Of a stretch of 64,000 nucleotides of DNA, positions 36,986 to 49,145 are shown in pieces (within the stretch, counting starts at the first letter, position 1; each line of letters begins with the position of its first letter). The notes beneath the pieces are model-generated. The model had not been told where the DNA came from. It saw only the letters and a list, made by a program, of their open reading frames with translations, and made no database searches. The position numbers and the translations under genes were made by a program. The stretch is from positions 192,001 to 256,000 of the forward strand of contig JACSYO010000536.1 of the NCBI GenBank assembly GCA_016806645.1, written 5' to 3'. This stretch comes from Ophiodon elongatus. Its lineage: Eukaryota > Chordata > Actinopteri > Perciformes > Hexagrammidae.

Positions 36986-37027
<42 letters not shown>
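36986..37027. repeat. (TA)21 microsatellite
   Basis: A perfect TA run of 42 bp, self-complementary and able to form a cruciform. Confidence 0.97.
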
Positions 37028-37030
<3 letters not shown>

Positions 37031-37261
37031 ATTGTCAGATGGCATGTATGGCATTAAAGCTCAAGGCCAATGGCCAGTTGAAAATTGCATATGGTCAACT
37101 AAGTTACATAAATGGTGGGACAGTGGTGGATGAGTAGTAAGTACAAGTAGCAAAACATAAAAATACTCTCATTACAAGATCATTTTTAAAATTGCATTCA
37201 AAGTTCAAAAGGTAGATCAAAAAAATAGATCCCAACCTCTGTGCAGTAAATGTGAATCTAC

Positions 37262-37510
37262 AGACTGTTAGCTTAGCTTCGAATAATGACTGGAAACCAT
37301 TGGAAAAGGAAACCTGGCCCAGTTAAAAGGTAACACAATTCACCTAAAACACACCCCTGAAGCCCCCGTTATTCACATGTTATCTTCTTTGCTCAACTCT
37401 ACAAAAAACAACAACATGTTGTGTTGAGCCAGGCTAGCTGTTTCCCGTCTTTATGCTAAACTAAGCTAACTGGCTGCTAGATGTAGTTTCATATTTAGTT
37501 TCATGTGTGT
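37262..37510. mobile_element. Internal fragment of the fold-back MITE family
   Basis: 'gttagcttagcttcgaataa', 'gactggaaacc', 'agccaggctagctgtttccc', 'tttatgctaaactaagctaa' and 'gtagtttcatatttag' match the core of the MITE at 23533-23791 and extend it. No terminal inverted repeats are seen, so both ends are missing. Confidence 0.55.
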
Positions 37511-37847
37511 TTTCCAAATATTACTTTAAGAACATCAGAAAAATGTAATTCCAAAACACAATTTTCATACACCAACAGCAACAGTTGACTGTTGGGGTTT
37601 GAGGTTGTTGCTTACGTTGTCAAGTCAATTTCAATGACATCATATTAAGCATTTAAAACTATTAGAATTACCAAGGATAAACGTATATATAATGTTAGAA
37701 CCAAGTATTTTAAGGGGCTTTCAGTAGAATACTTGAGTAAATGTACTTTATTTTTAACACTAATGAAGAAGGACGATGTGAAGAAAACAACATTCAGTAA
37801 TTTCTCAGATACTTTCTACTTTACGAGAGTTTTTATTGCAGGTATGT
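37511..37847. other. Unmarked non-coding DNA
   Basis: No gene or repeat could be supported. Confidence 0.45.
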
Positions 37848-37879
37848 AGCATTAGTGTGAGAAGACTCACACTAATGCT
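37848..37879. repeat. Perfect 14-bp stem, 4-nt loop hairpin
   Basis: agcattagtgtgag, loop aaga, ctcacactaatgct. All 14 pairs are Watson-Crick. It is too short for a typical pre-miRNA and has no U run for a Pol III stop. Function unknown. Confidence 0.8.
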
Positions 37880-39179
37880 TACAGATAGTCACGAAAATCT
37901 GTCTTTAAATCCTCATCTCTCCTCTACTTCCACTCTTCATCCAGAAAAGTGATGAAGACTGAGGCCTGAATGAAATATTAGCACCTTCTCGCGGGAGAAA
38001 CAAACACAGGACTTTGAACCAAGGAGGCCGGTGATGTTTGTGGCGTGTTTTCCGTTCTTATGTAACATTGCGTAATTATTTCACGCAGTTATTTTAAGCC
38101 CAACCATGATTTTTACTACAACCGTGCGCAGGGCTACCCAGTGCATATAGAAAGCGACGCCAAGGTGCGTCAGTATGTGTTGAATTGAGAACGTGTTTGT
38201 TTTCAGCTCTACTTCAGGACTGTGTGGGTGAGAGCATGTGATCCAAAGATAGGTCTTGTGTGTTTTGCGAACAGGTGAAGTCTTCCAGTAAGTCACCGGC
38301 TCACGTCCTCTCGGTCTCTGCGGAGCAATAAATCTTCCGCCTCCTCCCAAATTTTCTTAATTACTGCGAGCCCATAGGGAGGTGACAACGCATCATGCAG
38401 ACACACGAGTACAAACAGCTGAAAGCAGCTCGGGAAACGGTCGGGTGAGTGTGAGAGATGGAAGAATAAAAAGGATGCATAAGGATTAGGAGCCATAATT
38501 ACAACTTTGAATTGTTTTCAGGCTTCACCAGCACAGTGTCAAACAGCTGGTGCGTAATCTACCTCCTGGATCAGAGCTACCATCCAGGCAGCCAAACAGA
38601 CCATAGTTTTGGGCTCTGGGAGGGTTGCCATGACAACAACAGCATCCCCCAGCGTCTCATATTCCAGACCATTGTCAGTCAGAGTAGCCCGTTACAAAAA
38701 GGAAGAAAAAATAAATCCTTGGCATCTTGTCTTTCCTCTTTGTTTTATATTCATAGAAAGGTGAGATTGCTCCAAACAAGGTTTCTTTTCATCGACGGCC
38801 TCAAATTCCTTTGTCCTGGGCCGACTCTTGGCTTTCTTTGGACTCGGACTGTCTGAGAGGTATTAGTTGTTGGAGCGTTCCCAAGTATCACTCTGTTATT
38901 TTCTGGAGACTTAAGCAAGTTGTCACTCTGACTGCATGGCTAAGCTGCCCATGACAGGGTCTGAATAATGATGGAGGGGGTGGCATTTGAAAAAGCACAG
39001 GGAAGGGACAAGAAAGGAGAGTCGAGGGTAAGTCACAGCAAATAAAATCAATTTGTTAATTTCTGAAGTTGCTGATGGTGCTGGTGAGGAATATGCCTGT
39101 TACATATTAAGCAGGTATAATGTTCACCATCTTAGTTTAGCATGATAAAATGAGCTTATTAGCACTGAACACAAAGTAC
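37880..39179. other. Non-coding DNA with a family B fragment
   Basis: The part at 37980-38170 shares 'aaacaaacacaggacttt', 'cattgcgtaattatttc' and 'gcccaaccatgattttt' with repeat family B at 7255-7875. The rest has no supported exon. An open frame at 38512-38856 has no recognisable domain. Confidence 0.45.
38624..38637. promoter_or_regulatory. X-box (RFX-like) motif
   Basis: It reads gttgccatgacaac, a near-ideal RFX X-box: GTTGCC and GACAAC half-sites with a two-base spacer. No transcription start can be seen near it. Confidence 0.4.
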
Positions 39180-39415
39180 ATCCTCGTATTTTGGTTATAG
39201 ATTTTGACCTGGTGATGGCGCTAGATCTAAAATATAGATCTCACCAAAGTTATTGCAATTCATCCGAAGAGGAACATGGTTATCTGTACCAAATGTTATG
39301 GCAATCCATCAAATAGTTCTCAAGAAGTCTCACATAATGGCGCAAGAAAAAGCAACTCATCCAATCAATCACTCATTCATCCAACGGTTGTTTGTCTGGA
39401 CCGACTGACAGAACA
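39180..39415. repeat. Dispersed repeat family C
   Basis: 'gatctcaccaaagttattgc', 'aattcatccgaagaggaaca', 'tgtaccaaatgttatggc', 'aatccatcaaatagttct' and 'ctggaccgactgacagaac' match a very common teleost repeat (from memory). They also match 40610-40975 within this window. Confidence 0.6.
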
Positions 39416-39620
39416 CGGGGCCTGGAAATGTCACAAGCCAGTATAATAAAGCTAAAACTGTTTCTGACAGAATGCTGGTGAAAGTAATAAACTTTTTTAA
39501 ATTAAAGATTTCCGCCTGCATGTTATTGCCTGAATAGCAGCTTTAGACAACAGGAGATGAAAAAAGTAAAAATGAAATGTTCTGGTGGTAATGAGTATAA
39601 TGAAAATACGATAATAGTTG

Positions 39621-39716
39621 TATATATATATATATATAAAAAACAAAGAACAGTGAAGCTTGGATAACATATATATATATATATATATAAAACAGAGAAC
39701 AGTGAAGCTTGGATAA
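39621..39716. repeat. Tandem duplication with TA tracts
   Basis: A unit of about 48 bp, (TA)n followed by 'agaacagtgaagcttggata', occurs twice in a row. TA tracts lie at 39621-39638 and about 39669-39689. The copies differ by a few bases. Confidence 0.9.
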
Positions 39717-40609
39717 CAACACACAAAGAGGGAGAGTGACTTCATTCTCTGCTAAGGACAATATTACTCGATTATATCTTTACATTGCAATTAGTTGTTT
39801 GCTGCTATATTAATGTTCCTAATGTCGTATATGGAGCCTTTTAAGCTAAAGAAGAAGATCCAGCAAACAATGCAAGTATCTCAGAGTAACATGAGGAGGA
39901 AGAGCGGGTTAGATATCAAACTTCAAATGGCATTTCTTCTCCCTTATTTTCAGAACTAGGTAAGTCCTACTCGTGCTTTTTCATTTTCACTCAAACCCAC
40001 AAAGTGGGCATTTGAGAAGAAGTAAAAATGAGCCAAGATTTAAAGTTTTCAGAGTCAGATGGACACCACCGATCACAGCAGCTTTTATATCACGCTGACC
40101 CAAGTCAGCATGATCCAAGTTCAATCAAACCGAATCTTCTTTCCATCCAACAGACAGAGCAACAAAGGACGCTGAGGTTGCAATGACATGAACAATACAA
40201 AGCTGGAGCCTAAATCAGTTCTTCTAAAATGGACTCACTTATGGTGATGAGTATATGATTGCCAAAGAAAACAAAATGTTCCAGTGAGGTTATTTTTTCA
40301 AATCTCTAATAATGTTGTATTTTGGGGAAAACAAGCTTTTTTAAAGAGCTAATATATCTAAATGTAGTCTTGAGCTTTTTTTCAAAATCAATAATTTTTA
40401 ATCAAGAAGGTCCTAACCTTCGCCTTGTAGCTAAGTAAGTCTACTACTTTTATTTTCTTCCTAATTAGGTCTCAGTTGGATTCAGATGTGTCCTGAAGTC
40501 GCTCTTAGAGAAAGACAGTGTTGACAGGAAATCAACTGTGAGCAGGCGAACACAGTCGGGCTGGTGGGGATGTCATAAGCAAAAAGCACTGGACAAGTTG
40601 AACATTGGA
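39717..40609. other. Unmarked non-coding DNA
   Basis: No gene could be supported. Confidence 0.45.
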
Positions 40610-40975
40610 GCATCACAAAAAGATACTACGATTCATCCTCAAGGGAACATGAATGTCAGAGTCAAACAAAATGAAAATGTACCCAAGGGTTGTTGAGACA
40701 CTTTACTCAAACCTCATGGTCGCTTGAAAGGAAAAATCGGGGAAAGTCATTAGGATTCATCCTCAGGGGAACATGAATGTCTGCACCAAACATTGTTCCA
40801 ATCCATCCAGTCCATGTTGAGATATTCCACTGGACATATGAAAACGTTGACCTGCTGGTGGTACAGTACTAAAGGAATAGACAGGGCATCACCAACATTG
40901 TAAGATTTATATCCTCTGGAGACCATGAAAATATGTAAAGAATTTGTAATCGAAATGTTTGTTGAGATATTTTAC
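40610..40975. repeat. Dispersed repeat family C, internal duplication
   Basis: Two similar units follow each other: 'tacgattcatcctcaaggga' with 'acatgaatgtcagagtc', and 'taggattcatcctcagggga' with 'acatgaatgtctgcacc'. Each is followed by a 'ttgttgagaca' or 'tgttgagatatt' word. A third, weaker unit ends near 40975. Confidence 0.6.
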
Positions 40976-43900
40976 ACGGGATCAAAACGTTTGTTCGGTC
41001 GGCCCACCAATTTGCCATGCCTTGATCGTAAGAAGCCAAAGGAGGTTTTGACCACTTCTGCTTTAGACTGCCGGATTTTGTTTTGACTCCACAAAACCCT
41101 AAATTTTCCTGCACTTTTTTCAAAAAACGGCATCAGTGGATTTTTTGGGACGTGGGGTGCTATAATCAAATCAAACAGTGTTTCTAAATGCAAGAGGAGA
41201 AGACATTACCTCGAAGCAATTTTTAAACTTTCTCATGCGCCTTTGCTTCCAACATGAAATATTTCCCTGTTTTGAATGAGAAAAAAAGGATGCAGTCAGT
41301 AAGGTAATTACCAGCAGAGCCTTGGAGTGCAACATTATCCAAAACATTGACTCTCCATGCGGTCTGGAGATGAGAGCAAATCAGACTCAAAGCACCCTCC
41401 ATATAAACACTATTAGACTCCGACCAAGACTGTTATGTATCCACAGCCTCATTATATCCTGACAATACTCAATAGCCCAATACTTGAAAACACAAGAAGA
41501 AAAAACATATTAGTATCTATCTTATCTGAAATATAAGATTCAGTCTCTAAAAGCAATTGATTCAACTCCTATTTTTTAATAATAGATACTCCTTTGCAAT
41601 ATTAGAGTAATTAGTAGGGGTCAGTTGTAAATATGTCTAATGTTTGAATGAAAAGCTTCATATTTTTGGTTTCAACCAGGTATTTTAGAAAATAAAAATC
41701 TTTTTGGAGTGGGCAAAATCATTTTTCTATTTAAAACCTAATTTCAAACAGTATATTTGGGACCATTTGGAGATCTTATCGTTGATTTAATTTAAACTGG
41801 TAGGCACTTTGACAACCCCGGAAATTATGCTAATATTTGCTAATCAAGATCAATAGAAGAGATAAATCAAACAAATGTCCTCTTTCAATTTGAATAATAT
41901 TTGATTATTTCGCTGGAGTCCAGAGGATCTATTAATCTCTGCTTAACTAGCAGCACTGCAGAAAGAAATGCAACAGTGGAAACAAACTGCACTCATTGTG
42001 ATAAGAAAAGATAAAAAAGGAGTATGAAATTAAGAATTACTCCATAGTTTTAACAATGGCCTGGATGATTTATTACATTTAGCATTTGTAGAAAATTGTC
42101 ATGTGCATGCTTGAAAGCAGAGAAAAACAATATTACAGCATTTGTGAGTCTAACAAGGCTTTTGGTTGAGAAATGTTTGACGCACTTCCTCTGTTCCATA
42201 AATCGTCATTTTCCCAAGAGATTGAACCAGGTGGGAGTCAAAACGTCATCGTGAAATAATGATAAGTTAAAGCTCAGAACTTGTTTACTGCCACTTTAAG
42301 CAGCAGCTTTTCAAAGTCAAAGTTTTATTGATGAAAGATCAATTCTCTTATAATTTCCTGTGCGTGCAAGACAAGTAAAGGAACTTATTGTGTGCATACA
42401 AACTGTCAAAACTGAAAAAGATGTATTATTCTTTATTATTGAGCAGTTATGACACAGCAATGGTATTTTTCTCGTTTTAGGTGAAATGTGTTGCACTTTC
42501 TAAGCCCGTACTGTCTGTGACAGAAATAAATGACTCTGCTCCCTGAGAATAAAACTTGACAACTCAATTAAGGTCATTTTCATGTTTCATTTGTAACCGT
42601 AAGAGTTAGAAAATGTTTTGACCCTTGGCTTTCTAAAAACGTCTGACAAGTTATATATGAAAACATGGATGCTTTTCTTAGCCCCTGGAAAGACGACATA
42701 AGGGACCCACATGGCAGCATTATTATGCATTTGCATATCAACTGCATAATTTGTACTTGAAATGTTTGTCATGGTAAACTCTGTATGAACACCCTGTTCT
42801 TAGAAAGGAGAGACTTCTAGTTCCATTACAGCCTAAAAAATGTCCTGATTTATAAGAGAATGCTATTAACAGCAAACATCAAAACTACATTCATTGGCAA
42901 ATTCCATTTTAATACTATACATAGCACTTGGCAAAGATGGTAAGCTGATATCCTGTGGTAATGTATTTCAAGGCCACTTTGTGTGGATGAATGTGGAAAC
43001 TTCAGAGTGCGGTGTAAATGAAGATCAAGCCCACACGGGGACAGACGCATCTCTTCCATCTGCCAACCAGCCCACAGCTACAGATAGCACGGGGATAAAG
43101 AGACAAACAGGTAACTATTCTTTTCAAAGAGGATAAGAGCTACTGTCCTATTACGCTGAAATGGAAAAGCTATTTGGCACTTAAGAGCTCTGCAGTGTGG
43201 TCGATTGTAACAACAACTTTCAGCTGAATTCTATATCCAGATAAATACTGCAGAGTACACGGGTGCACACCAAGTTAAACAATGGGGTGCTTTTCATAGG
43301 TGAAATTGTTCGTGACGAAAGTCATGAAGGTACAGTTATAGAGATAAAAGTAAAAGGTCCATTTTGGGGGTGAGAGTTAGAGGGTCTTGTTAGGTTGAAT
43401 GTCAATTAGCAGCATCTGTCAGCCGTGAGAGTGTTTTTTGGCAATCTCTCTTGACATCTCTCGAAGATAGCGAACAGAGTTCAGGAAAGGCCAAGGGAGT
43501 CCCATACTGACAGGAAAGCAAATCCAAAAACACCACTGGGGCAGGTGAAATGTTAAAGGAAGCTTTGTTTGAGAGTCACTTAGAGGAGTGGAGGGATTGG
43601 AGGTGAATGGAGAATAGTGTGATCCACAGGAGACCAGAATGAGCTTGTTGAGTGAAGATCGAAGGGAGCTGAGATTCTTCAGGAAACTGGTGGGCAAAGG
43701 CAAAGCGGGTACACAGTCAAAGAAGAAATGAAAACCGTAACAATGTAGGTTTTTTTTGGGGGGCTGATGAGCTCACAGTTAAGACAGCATGGGTACTTGA
43801 TGAAGGGGAGACTGAAGATGCTGTAACAGGGAGCAGCTGTAGAGGAATCAACCGAAGAACCCGATGTGATCCAGGTAGATTCAACCGAGAGGCAAGGAAA

Positions 43901-44089
43901 CGCCACTATTGGAAACTGCTACATTTCAGAGAGAAATAAATTGGATCTGAGATAAATTAAGATCTGCTTGCGGGGGATAAGTACATAACAATTGATCAAT
44001 AGACCTTCCCTCAATAGACATTTGGACTACATCTTACCCCCCCGGCTCTCTCCTCACTGATTCAGGTTGCAGTTTTAAACAGTTTGAAA
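40976..44089. other. Long unmarked non-coding stretch
   Basis: About 3.1 kb without a supported exon. An 81-codon frame at 42894-43136 contains a GT-type splice donor context ('aacaggtaac' near 43108) but has no convincing acceptor or domain. A retroelement-like 'tcaaagttttattgatga' lies near 42318. Confidence 0.4.
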
Positions 44090-44275
44090 GACGTGGTTAA
44101 TGTTGTAAATTGAAACAAAACAAAACATAAAACGTTACAAAACCACTTAGTTAGGTTGTATAAAAATCATCATGATTGGGCTTAAAATGAGAATTTTGAA
44201 ACAAAACAAAAACGTGACAAAAGTCCCTGGTTTGGTTGAAGCAACAAAATTCCAAGATGGTTCTCTCACTTGGTA
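44090..44275 (-). repeat. Dispersed repeat family B fragment
   Basis: 'aaaccacttagttaggttgt', 'atcatgattgggcttaaaa' and a repeated 'gaaacaaaacaaaa' word match the reverse complement of family B ('cccaactcagtggtttt'). Confidence 0.45.
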
Positions 44276-45899
44276 ACCTTGTAAATGACTGGATGAATGG
44301 AAATTTATTCTAAATTAGCCATTTTTTTAATTGTGTTACAGACTTGTAGTGAAACCGATCCATGTTAATTAGCTGAATTGATTGGATTTTCACTGGTTTG
44401 TTGACACCTATTTTGTTATTCCCACTAAGTTGGAGGTATCGTAGCTGTCAAACATTTCCTCTCAGAGGCCATGTGGAAGTTTCACGCTCGTAATTAAGGT
44501 CTATGCGATATGACACGGATGTCACAAATGCTCACTGAAAATATTACTCAGCATCCCAATGAGAACAGAGCAGAGCAGATCAGAGCAAAACATACACCAA
44601 AAAAACAAACAGCGCAACGATCAGTCAAGTGGAAACTAACAGCAGGACGTGTAAGCTAACAAGAGCCACCGATTTATACCATATTATAACACCTGAAGCC
44701 AAAGGTGCCTCACCTGGGTATGGTATGACACACAGGTCACATCTGTTTCCCACAATGTAATTATGTTATGTTTGCAGTGAAGGTCAACCTTGTGGCTTTA
44801 TGATACTTTACGGCATCAGGTTTTATTGGAACACCCAGTGAGCAATTCACAGCAGAGTGCAGGTCTTATGAAGTTGTAACCAGCTTGGCGTCTGCAGGTA
44901 GCAGTTGGATCATCTTTATGACTGCGACATTTGTTGCGGAGAACGTGTCATAAACCATAAATGGCAAGGAAGTGATTAAATCCGCTCTATTCTGAAATGA
45001 TGCTACATCAGAAATGTTTTATCAACCCTGAAGAAATGATCGCCGGCATTAAAAATGATTATGAAATGTTCCTTGTAAAGATATCTACATTGAAAGAGGT
45101 TCACCCAAATGTCTTTTCCCATTAAACACTATGCTAACAAACGGCTTTGAAACCTGTTCCCCAAGTAGCTACTCTAAATTGTGCGATTACAACAAATGGA
45201 CTTTTGTGGTCGTCGCTCAAACTCACACATTGCAGTTTTAATGCCATTCAATTTCCTTTTATCGCCATGTGGTGAAAAGTGCATTATGTGGGAGAGAACT
45301 TGTTTTGAGGCTGTACAGTGGTCTATTAGAGAGAAGCCGTTTGGTTTAGTTTGCAGTATGAGTTTAATGGAGTCCTTTGTGTACAATAACGTCTGGTGTT
45401 GCTCGATTGTACAATGACTTTGGTACCAGGGAGCAGGAGGGGACAGAGTGACATTATTTAGTTTATTAGCCTGGCAACCCTCAATGTGTATTTGCTTTAC
45501 ACAAAGGTCATTTCAGCTGGGTTGGATACATAAATGCGATTCTTTTCATTTCTGACACCAGCATGAACCCTTCCTCTGATGGCCATTACTGTTTTCCCTC
45601 CAGGTGTTGCCTCATTCACAGTAGTCATAATAGGTTTGTAATATAATGAATATATGCAAACTTGTTACACAGAAACATCTGAGAAGCCGTCATTGGAAAC
45701 TGGTTGGAGAAAGGACAGGGACTTTAAAAAAACCACTTAGCAGGTGCAAAGCCTTCAGAGTCGTCCTTTGCTTTGCTTTCAAAGAAGAAATACTCTCCAG
45801 TTCTGAAATAACTGATGCTTTTGCAGCATCGGCGCTAACCTCTAATTTAAAGTTTCTCCTATTGTCTGGACAAGTTTTTGCTTCACCACGTTTAACTTA
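44276..45899. other. Unmarked non-coding DNA
   Basis: No gene could be supported. All open frames are below 90 codons. Confidence 0.45.
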
Positions 45900-46165
45900 A
45901 AGCTGCATTACTTTTCTTCTTTTGGTCACAAGGGGGCAGCAGAACAACCTGTTAATATAATGGTGACATATATAGTTGAGGTCAACGTGTTGCGTATTTT
46001 TATCAAGACCACAGGAAGAGCGCTGGGCTTTAAAGCAAATTTTAAATAGTGGCCAAACCGTGGGATAACATCTTCCGGGTCCGTCATGTGATGCAATTGT
46101 TGCCCTAAAATACCTTTTCCCATAGACTTCAACTGGGAAAGAGACGCTTGGAACTAAGCACATTT
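45900..46165. repeat. Dispersed repeat with a CTCF-like word
   Basis: It starts 'aagctgcattacttttcttc' and has 'ggtcacaagggggcagcag' (45924-45942). The rest includes 'accacaggaagagcgctgg' and 'catagacttcaactgggaaa'. It shares the 'aagctgcatt' entry and 'catagacttc' words with the composite element but otherwise differs. The CTCF-like word fits the consensus with one core change. Confidence 0.5.
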
Positions 46166-46244
46166 TTTTTTGGATCCATTGCCATTATGAATACTGAAAT
46201 CAGTACCTAAAAGTTGGGAAATTCACGAATAAGTTATTTTCCTT

Positions 46245-46390
46245 CATATGAACCAGGCGGTTCTGAAAAGTGAAGCCAATGCGAAAGTGTCTTAAACTTG
46301 CATTCTAAAAAACTAATGCGAAAGATACATGTAATTATATACTCGGGAGTCAAACTTTTTTACAGCCATGGTTTATATGTCCTGCAGACA
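46245..46390 (+). mobile_element. Composite element copy F (short)
   Basis: The leader 'gaaccaggcggttctgaaaa', 'gtgaagccaatgcgaaagtg' and 'tcttaaacttgcattct' is clear. The expected CTCF-like part is replaced by diverged sequence, ending with 'ttacagccatggtttatatg'. It is a deleted copy. Confidence 0.55.
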
Positions 46391-46770
46391 CGGAGCGACA
46401 TTCATTTGATGCCATGTTTCTGACCATCTGAAAAATAGTCGAGTCAAATTTCTGCAATTTTGCAAAAAAAAACGACTGGACATCCTGCGTGGCTGCATTA
46501 TATCAGGTTGAGTTACAGGAAAACATGGGGAAGAAAAGCAGCTTTCAGACAGGCGGAGGGGGGGTGGAGAAGGGCAGTGGAGGAGACCCAGGGGATAAAT
46601 AAAGAGAGGAAAGTAGCTGAGAAAAGACCGACCGGGAGAGGACTTGTGATGGAGGGACACAGAGAAGCAGGTGAGAGAGGAAGAGAGACGGCATTCGATT
46701 TTAATGATGCCCTCAGTGCGTCACACAATCTGATACGGTGACACTCCAGAGACAATAAATGGTGTTAGAG

Positions 46771-46806
<36 letters not shown>

Positions 46807-47280
46807 AGCGACAGATGCGATGTTCACCCCGGGCCTCATCTCGCTGCCCAACAGCCTGTATACCACCGCAGTGCAGGTACTCCAGCGACCCCGGGGGGCC
46901 GAGTGAGTTGCCGGTGCACACGTGTGGACGTCTCTCTGCACGTGTCTGTTTTTCCCTCTAAGTCGATTAAGATTCATGATCGACGGCGGAGTCCGGGCGA
47001 GGGCGTGTGACCGATGTCTGACCGGGAGGCAACGCTCTTTGACCACATACATACCTAATTATGGAGAGTAGAATCTAAGAAGAGGAGGGAAAGCAGCACA
47101 GAAATAATGGGAGCGGCATGCTCATGAAGGAAAACAGGAATACGAGTTTAGTGAAGCGTTGAGTTGCCACTCGTTTACAGAATATTTGAATTATTGCTCG
47201 CCCCATTCCATAGGTCTGATGTTAAACACAGGAGGCCTGAAGATGTAAGTTTATGCCAAAGTGTTCTTTCTAATGACTTG
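46391..47280. other. Non-coding DNA with a TG microsatellite
   Basis: (GT)15 lies at 46774-46804. The flanks at 46805-47010 are CpG-richer ('cgaccccggggggccgag') but encode no recognisable protein. Confidence 0.45.
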
Positions 47281-47600
47281 AGCGACTCCTCTGGTTGTAT
47301 AGAAGTCAAAGCTTCATGTGTTAAAGCTGCATTCTCTCTCCTGACCACCAGGGGGCGACTCCTCTGGTTGTATAGAAGTCAAAGCTTCATGTGTTAAAGC
47401 TGCATTCTCTCTCCTGACCACCAGGGGGCGACTCCTCTGGTTGTATAGAAGTCAAAGCTTCATGTGTTAAAGCTGCATTCTCTCTCCTGACCACCAGGGG
47501 GCGACTCCTCTGGTTGTATAGAAGTCAAAGCTTCATGTGTTAAAGCTGCATTCTCTCTCCTGACCACCAGGGGGCGACTCCTCTGGTTGTATAGAAGTCT
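47281..47600 (+). repeat. 73-bp minisatellite with CTCF-like motifs (array 2)
   Basis: gaccaccagggggcgact starts at 47343, 47416, 47489 and 47562, exactly 73 apart, after a partial unit at 47281. The units look virtually identical, more so than in array 1, which suggests recent homogenisation. Confidence 0.93.
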
Positions 47601-47900
47601 AAGAAAATGACTCTACTTCTCTCTTGATTTATTCCCTCAGTAAACATTGTAAACATGAGTATATATCATGCAATACAGCATGATGTTCATTTAGTAAATT
47701 ATGGTCCATTTAGAGTCAAACAGACCATAAAGCAGGGGATGCTTTAGGGGCGGGGCTACAAGGTGATTGACAGGACGCTACCACAATCTTACTTCTCCGC
47801 AGTCCAAATATGGTCATTTCTGTTTACTGGTTGCAAAAAAAGCAAAATGGCAACAAAAAGGAGAAACTCGAGGCCTCAAAACGTCAGTCCACAAACTAGC
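47281..47900 (+). mobile_element. Composite element copy G (headless, otherwise long)
   Basis: It begins abruptly inside a 73-bp unit. It runs through four full CTCF-like units, the conserved middle (47601-47740), a perfect GC box ggggcggggc (47747-47756), 'gtgattgacaggacgctacc', 'tccaaatatggtcatttctg' and a degraded YY1-like 'gcaaaatggcaac'. It ends with 'aaaacgtcagtccacaaac'. The head leader is missing. It links the parts seen separately elsewhere and so defines the order of the element. Confidence 0.8.
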
Positions 47901-48579
47901 GGGTGTCGTCATGACGACTGCGGTTAGACCCTTGATTTGCTGCAGTGTTGTCGTCGCCGGTCAACAAGCGATTCTGCTCCTCTGCTGTTTGCTCTGGAGC
48001 TAATCTTCGTCCCTCCGTCTGCTTGTGTGTGTCTGCCCATCGGAATATGTGGAATAAGTGCGAAATTGAAAAAAGCACAATCACAAACAGCAGTGAGACG
48101 AGGCTATGTCTAATAACTGCAGTGCATGGGGGGGCGGGGGGGGGGGGGGGGACTGAAAACTCCAGGGGAACAGCGGGGAGAGACGGGAGGAAATGTAATA
48201 AACGTGGGATGCATATTTTATCGTTTATCAGAATCATATTTGAATCACATATAAGATACAGGAAATATTGTTTATAGTAGATTCTCACCTTCGCATCCAG
48301 CTTGAAACCCTTTGAACAACTCCCTTTTATGATCTTCACAACTTCACAAACGTGATGGTTTGAATGCAACAACCACGAAATTACTCAGGATAAAAAAATG
48401 GAAGAATGACTCACAATTATGTCCCAATGAGTTAAAGTATTCATCTGCCAACCGATGTTTACTTACTTTACCCTCAAAATGAAGGCAAGAGGTGTTTTCA
48501 TTTTGAACCTCGTGCTTTATTAAAAGCCAATTTTCAAACAATGAACTTCCATTGAAAGACGGCGACACGCTGCTATTAA
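47901..48579. other. Non-coding DNA
   Basis: No gene could be supported. A 158-codon minus-strand frame (47896-48372) reads through the poly-C strand and has no domain. Confidence 0.4.
48128..48151 (+). repeat. Poly-G tract
   Basis: Seven G, one C, then sixteen G. Strong G-quadruplex potential, and prone to replication and sequencing errors. Confidence 0.9.
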
Positions 48580-49010
48580 GGGTTTTCGGTGCGAACACAA
48601 ACATCATATTACCGTGACACGGGAAGAGGGCGTCTCTCTGAGGACTCACGCCAACGAAAAGAGGACGATGGCCTATTAGCGAAGCGTCACATGACAAACG
48701 GCGACGTTGTACATTTAATGCGTCAACGCTTGTCTTTTGCAAACAGGCGAACGTGGGCAACCAGATTCCCGCTCCGGCCGGGGCGGTGTGAAAGAGACTC
48801 CCCCGGTCTCCGAAGATTTGTGTTGAGACAAACGAGTTGAAGAAAGGAGGCGAACGGGGAGGGTGAGCTGGATCCAGAGTCATTAGAAAAGATAGCGGGA
48901 GGCGGCGGCGGCTGTGAAACCAGCGAGGGCTTCAGAGGTGTGGTGATGAGACGCGTCGGGGAGATGAGAGGCCATTCGGAGGAGGGAGCCGTGACGAGAC
49001 ACGGGGAAAA
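48580..49010. promoter_or_regulatory. CpG-rich block
   Basis: CpG is clearly enriched: 'gccaacgaaaagaggacgat', 'acggcgacgttgta', 'ccgctccggccggggcggtg', 'gggaggcggcggcggc' and 'gagacgcgtcgggga'. It could be a CpG island of a distal promoter or an unmethylated enhancer. A 179-codon minus-strand frame (48344-48883) overlaps it, but shows no domain and is close to the length expected by chance. Confidence 0.3.
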
Positions 49011-49145
49011 AAAACAAAAAAAACAAAAAAAAAACAAGATTTGATGGTGACGTGCGCCGACAACGCCGAGAGTGTTGACAAACGTGTAGACACAAATGCA
49101 TTGAATATTCAGGATGTCAACAACTCAGATGTATGCCAACAACAA

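Noticed and set aside
42894..43136. Possible exon ending at a GT donor near 43108 (GHFVWMNVETSECG)
   Set aside because: It looked briefly like an extracellular-domain exon, but there is no pyrimidine-rich acceptor, no clear family match and no neighbouring exon.
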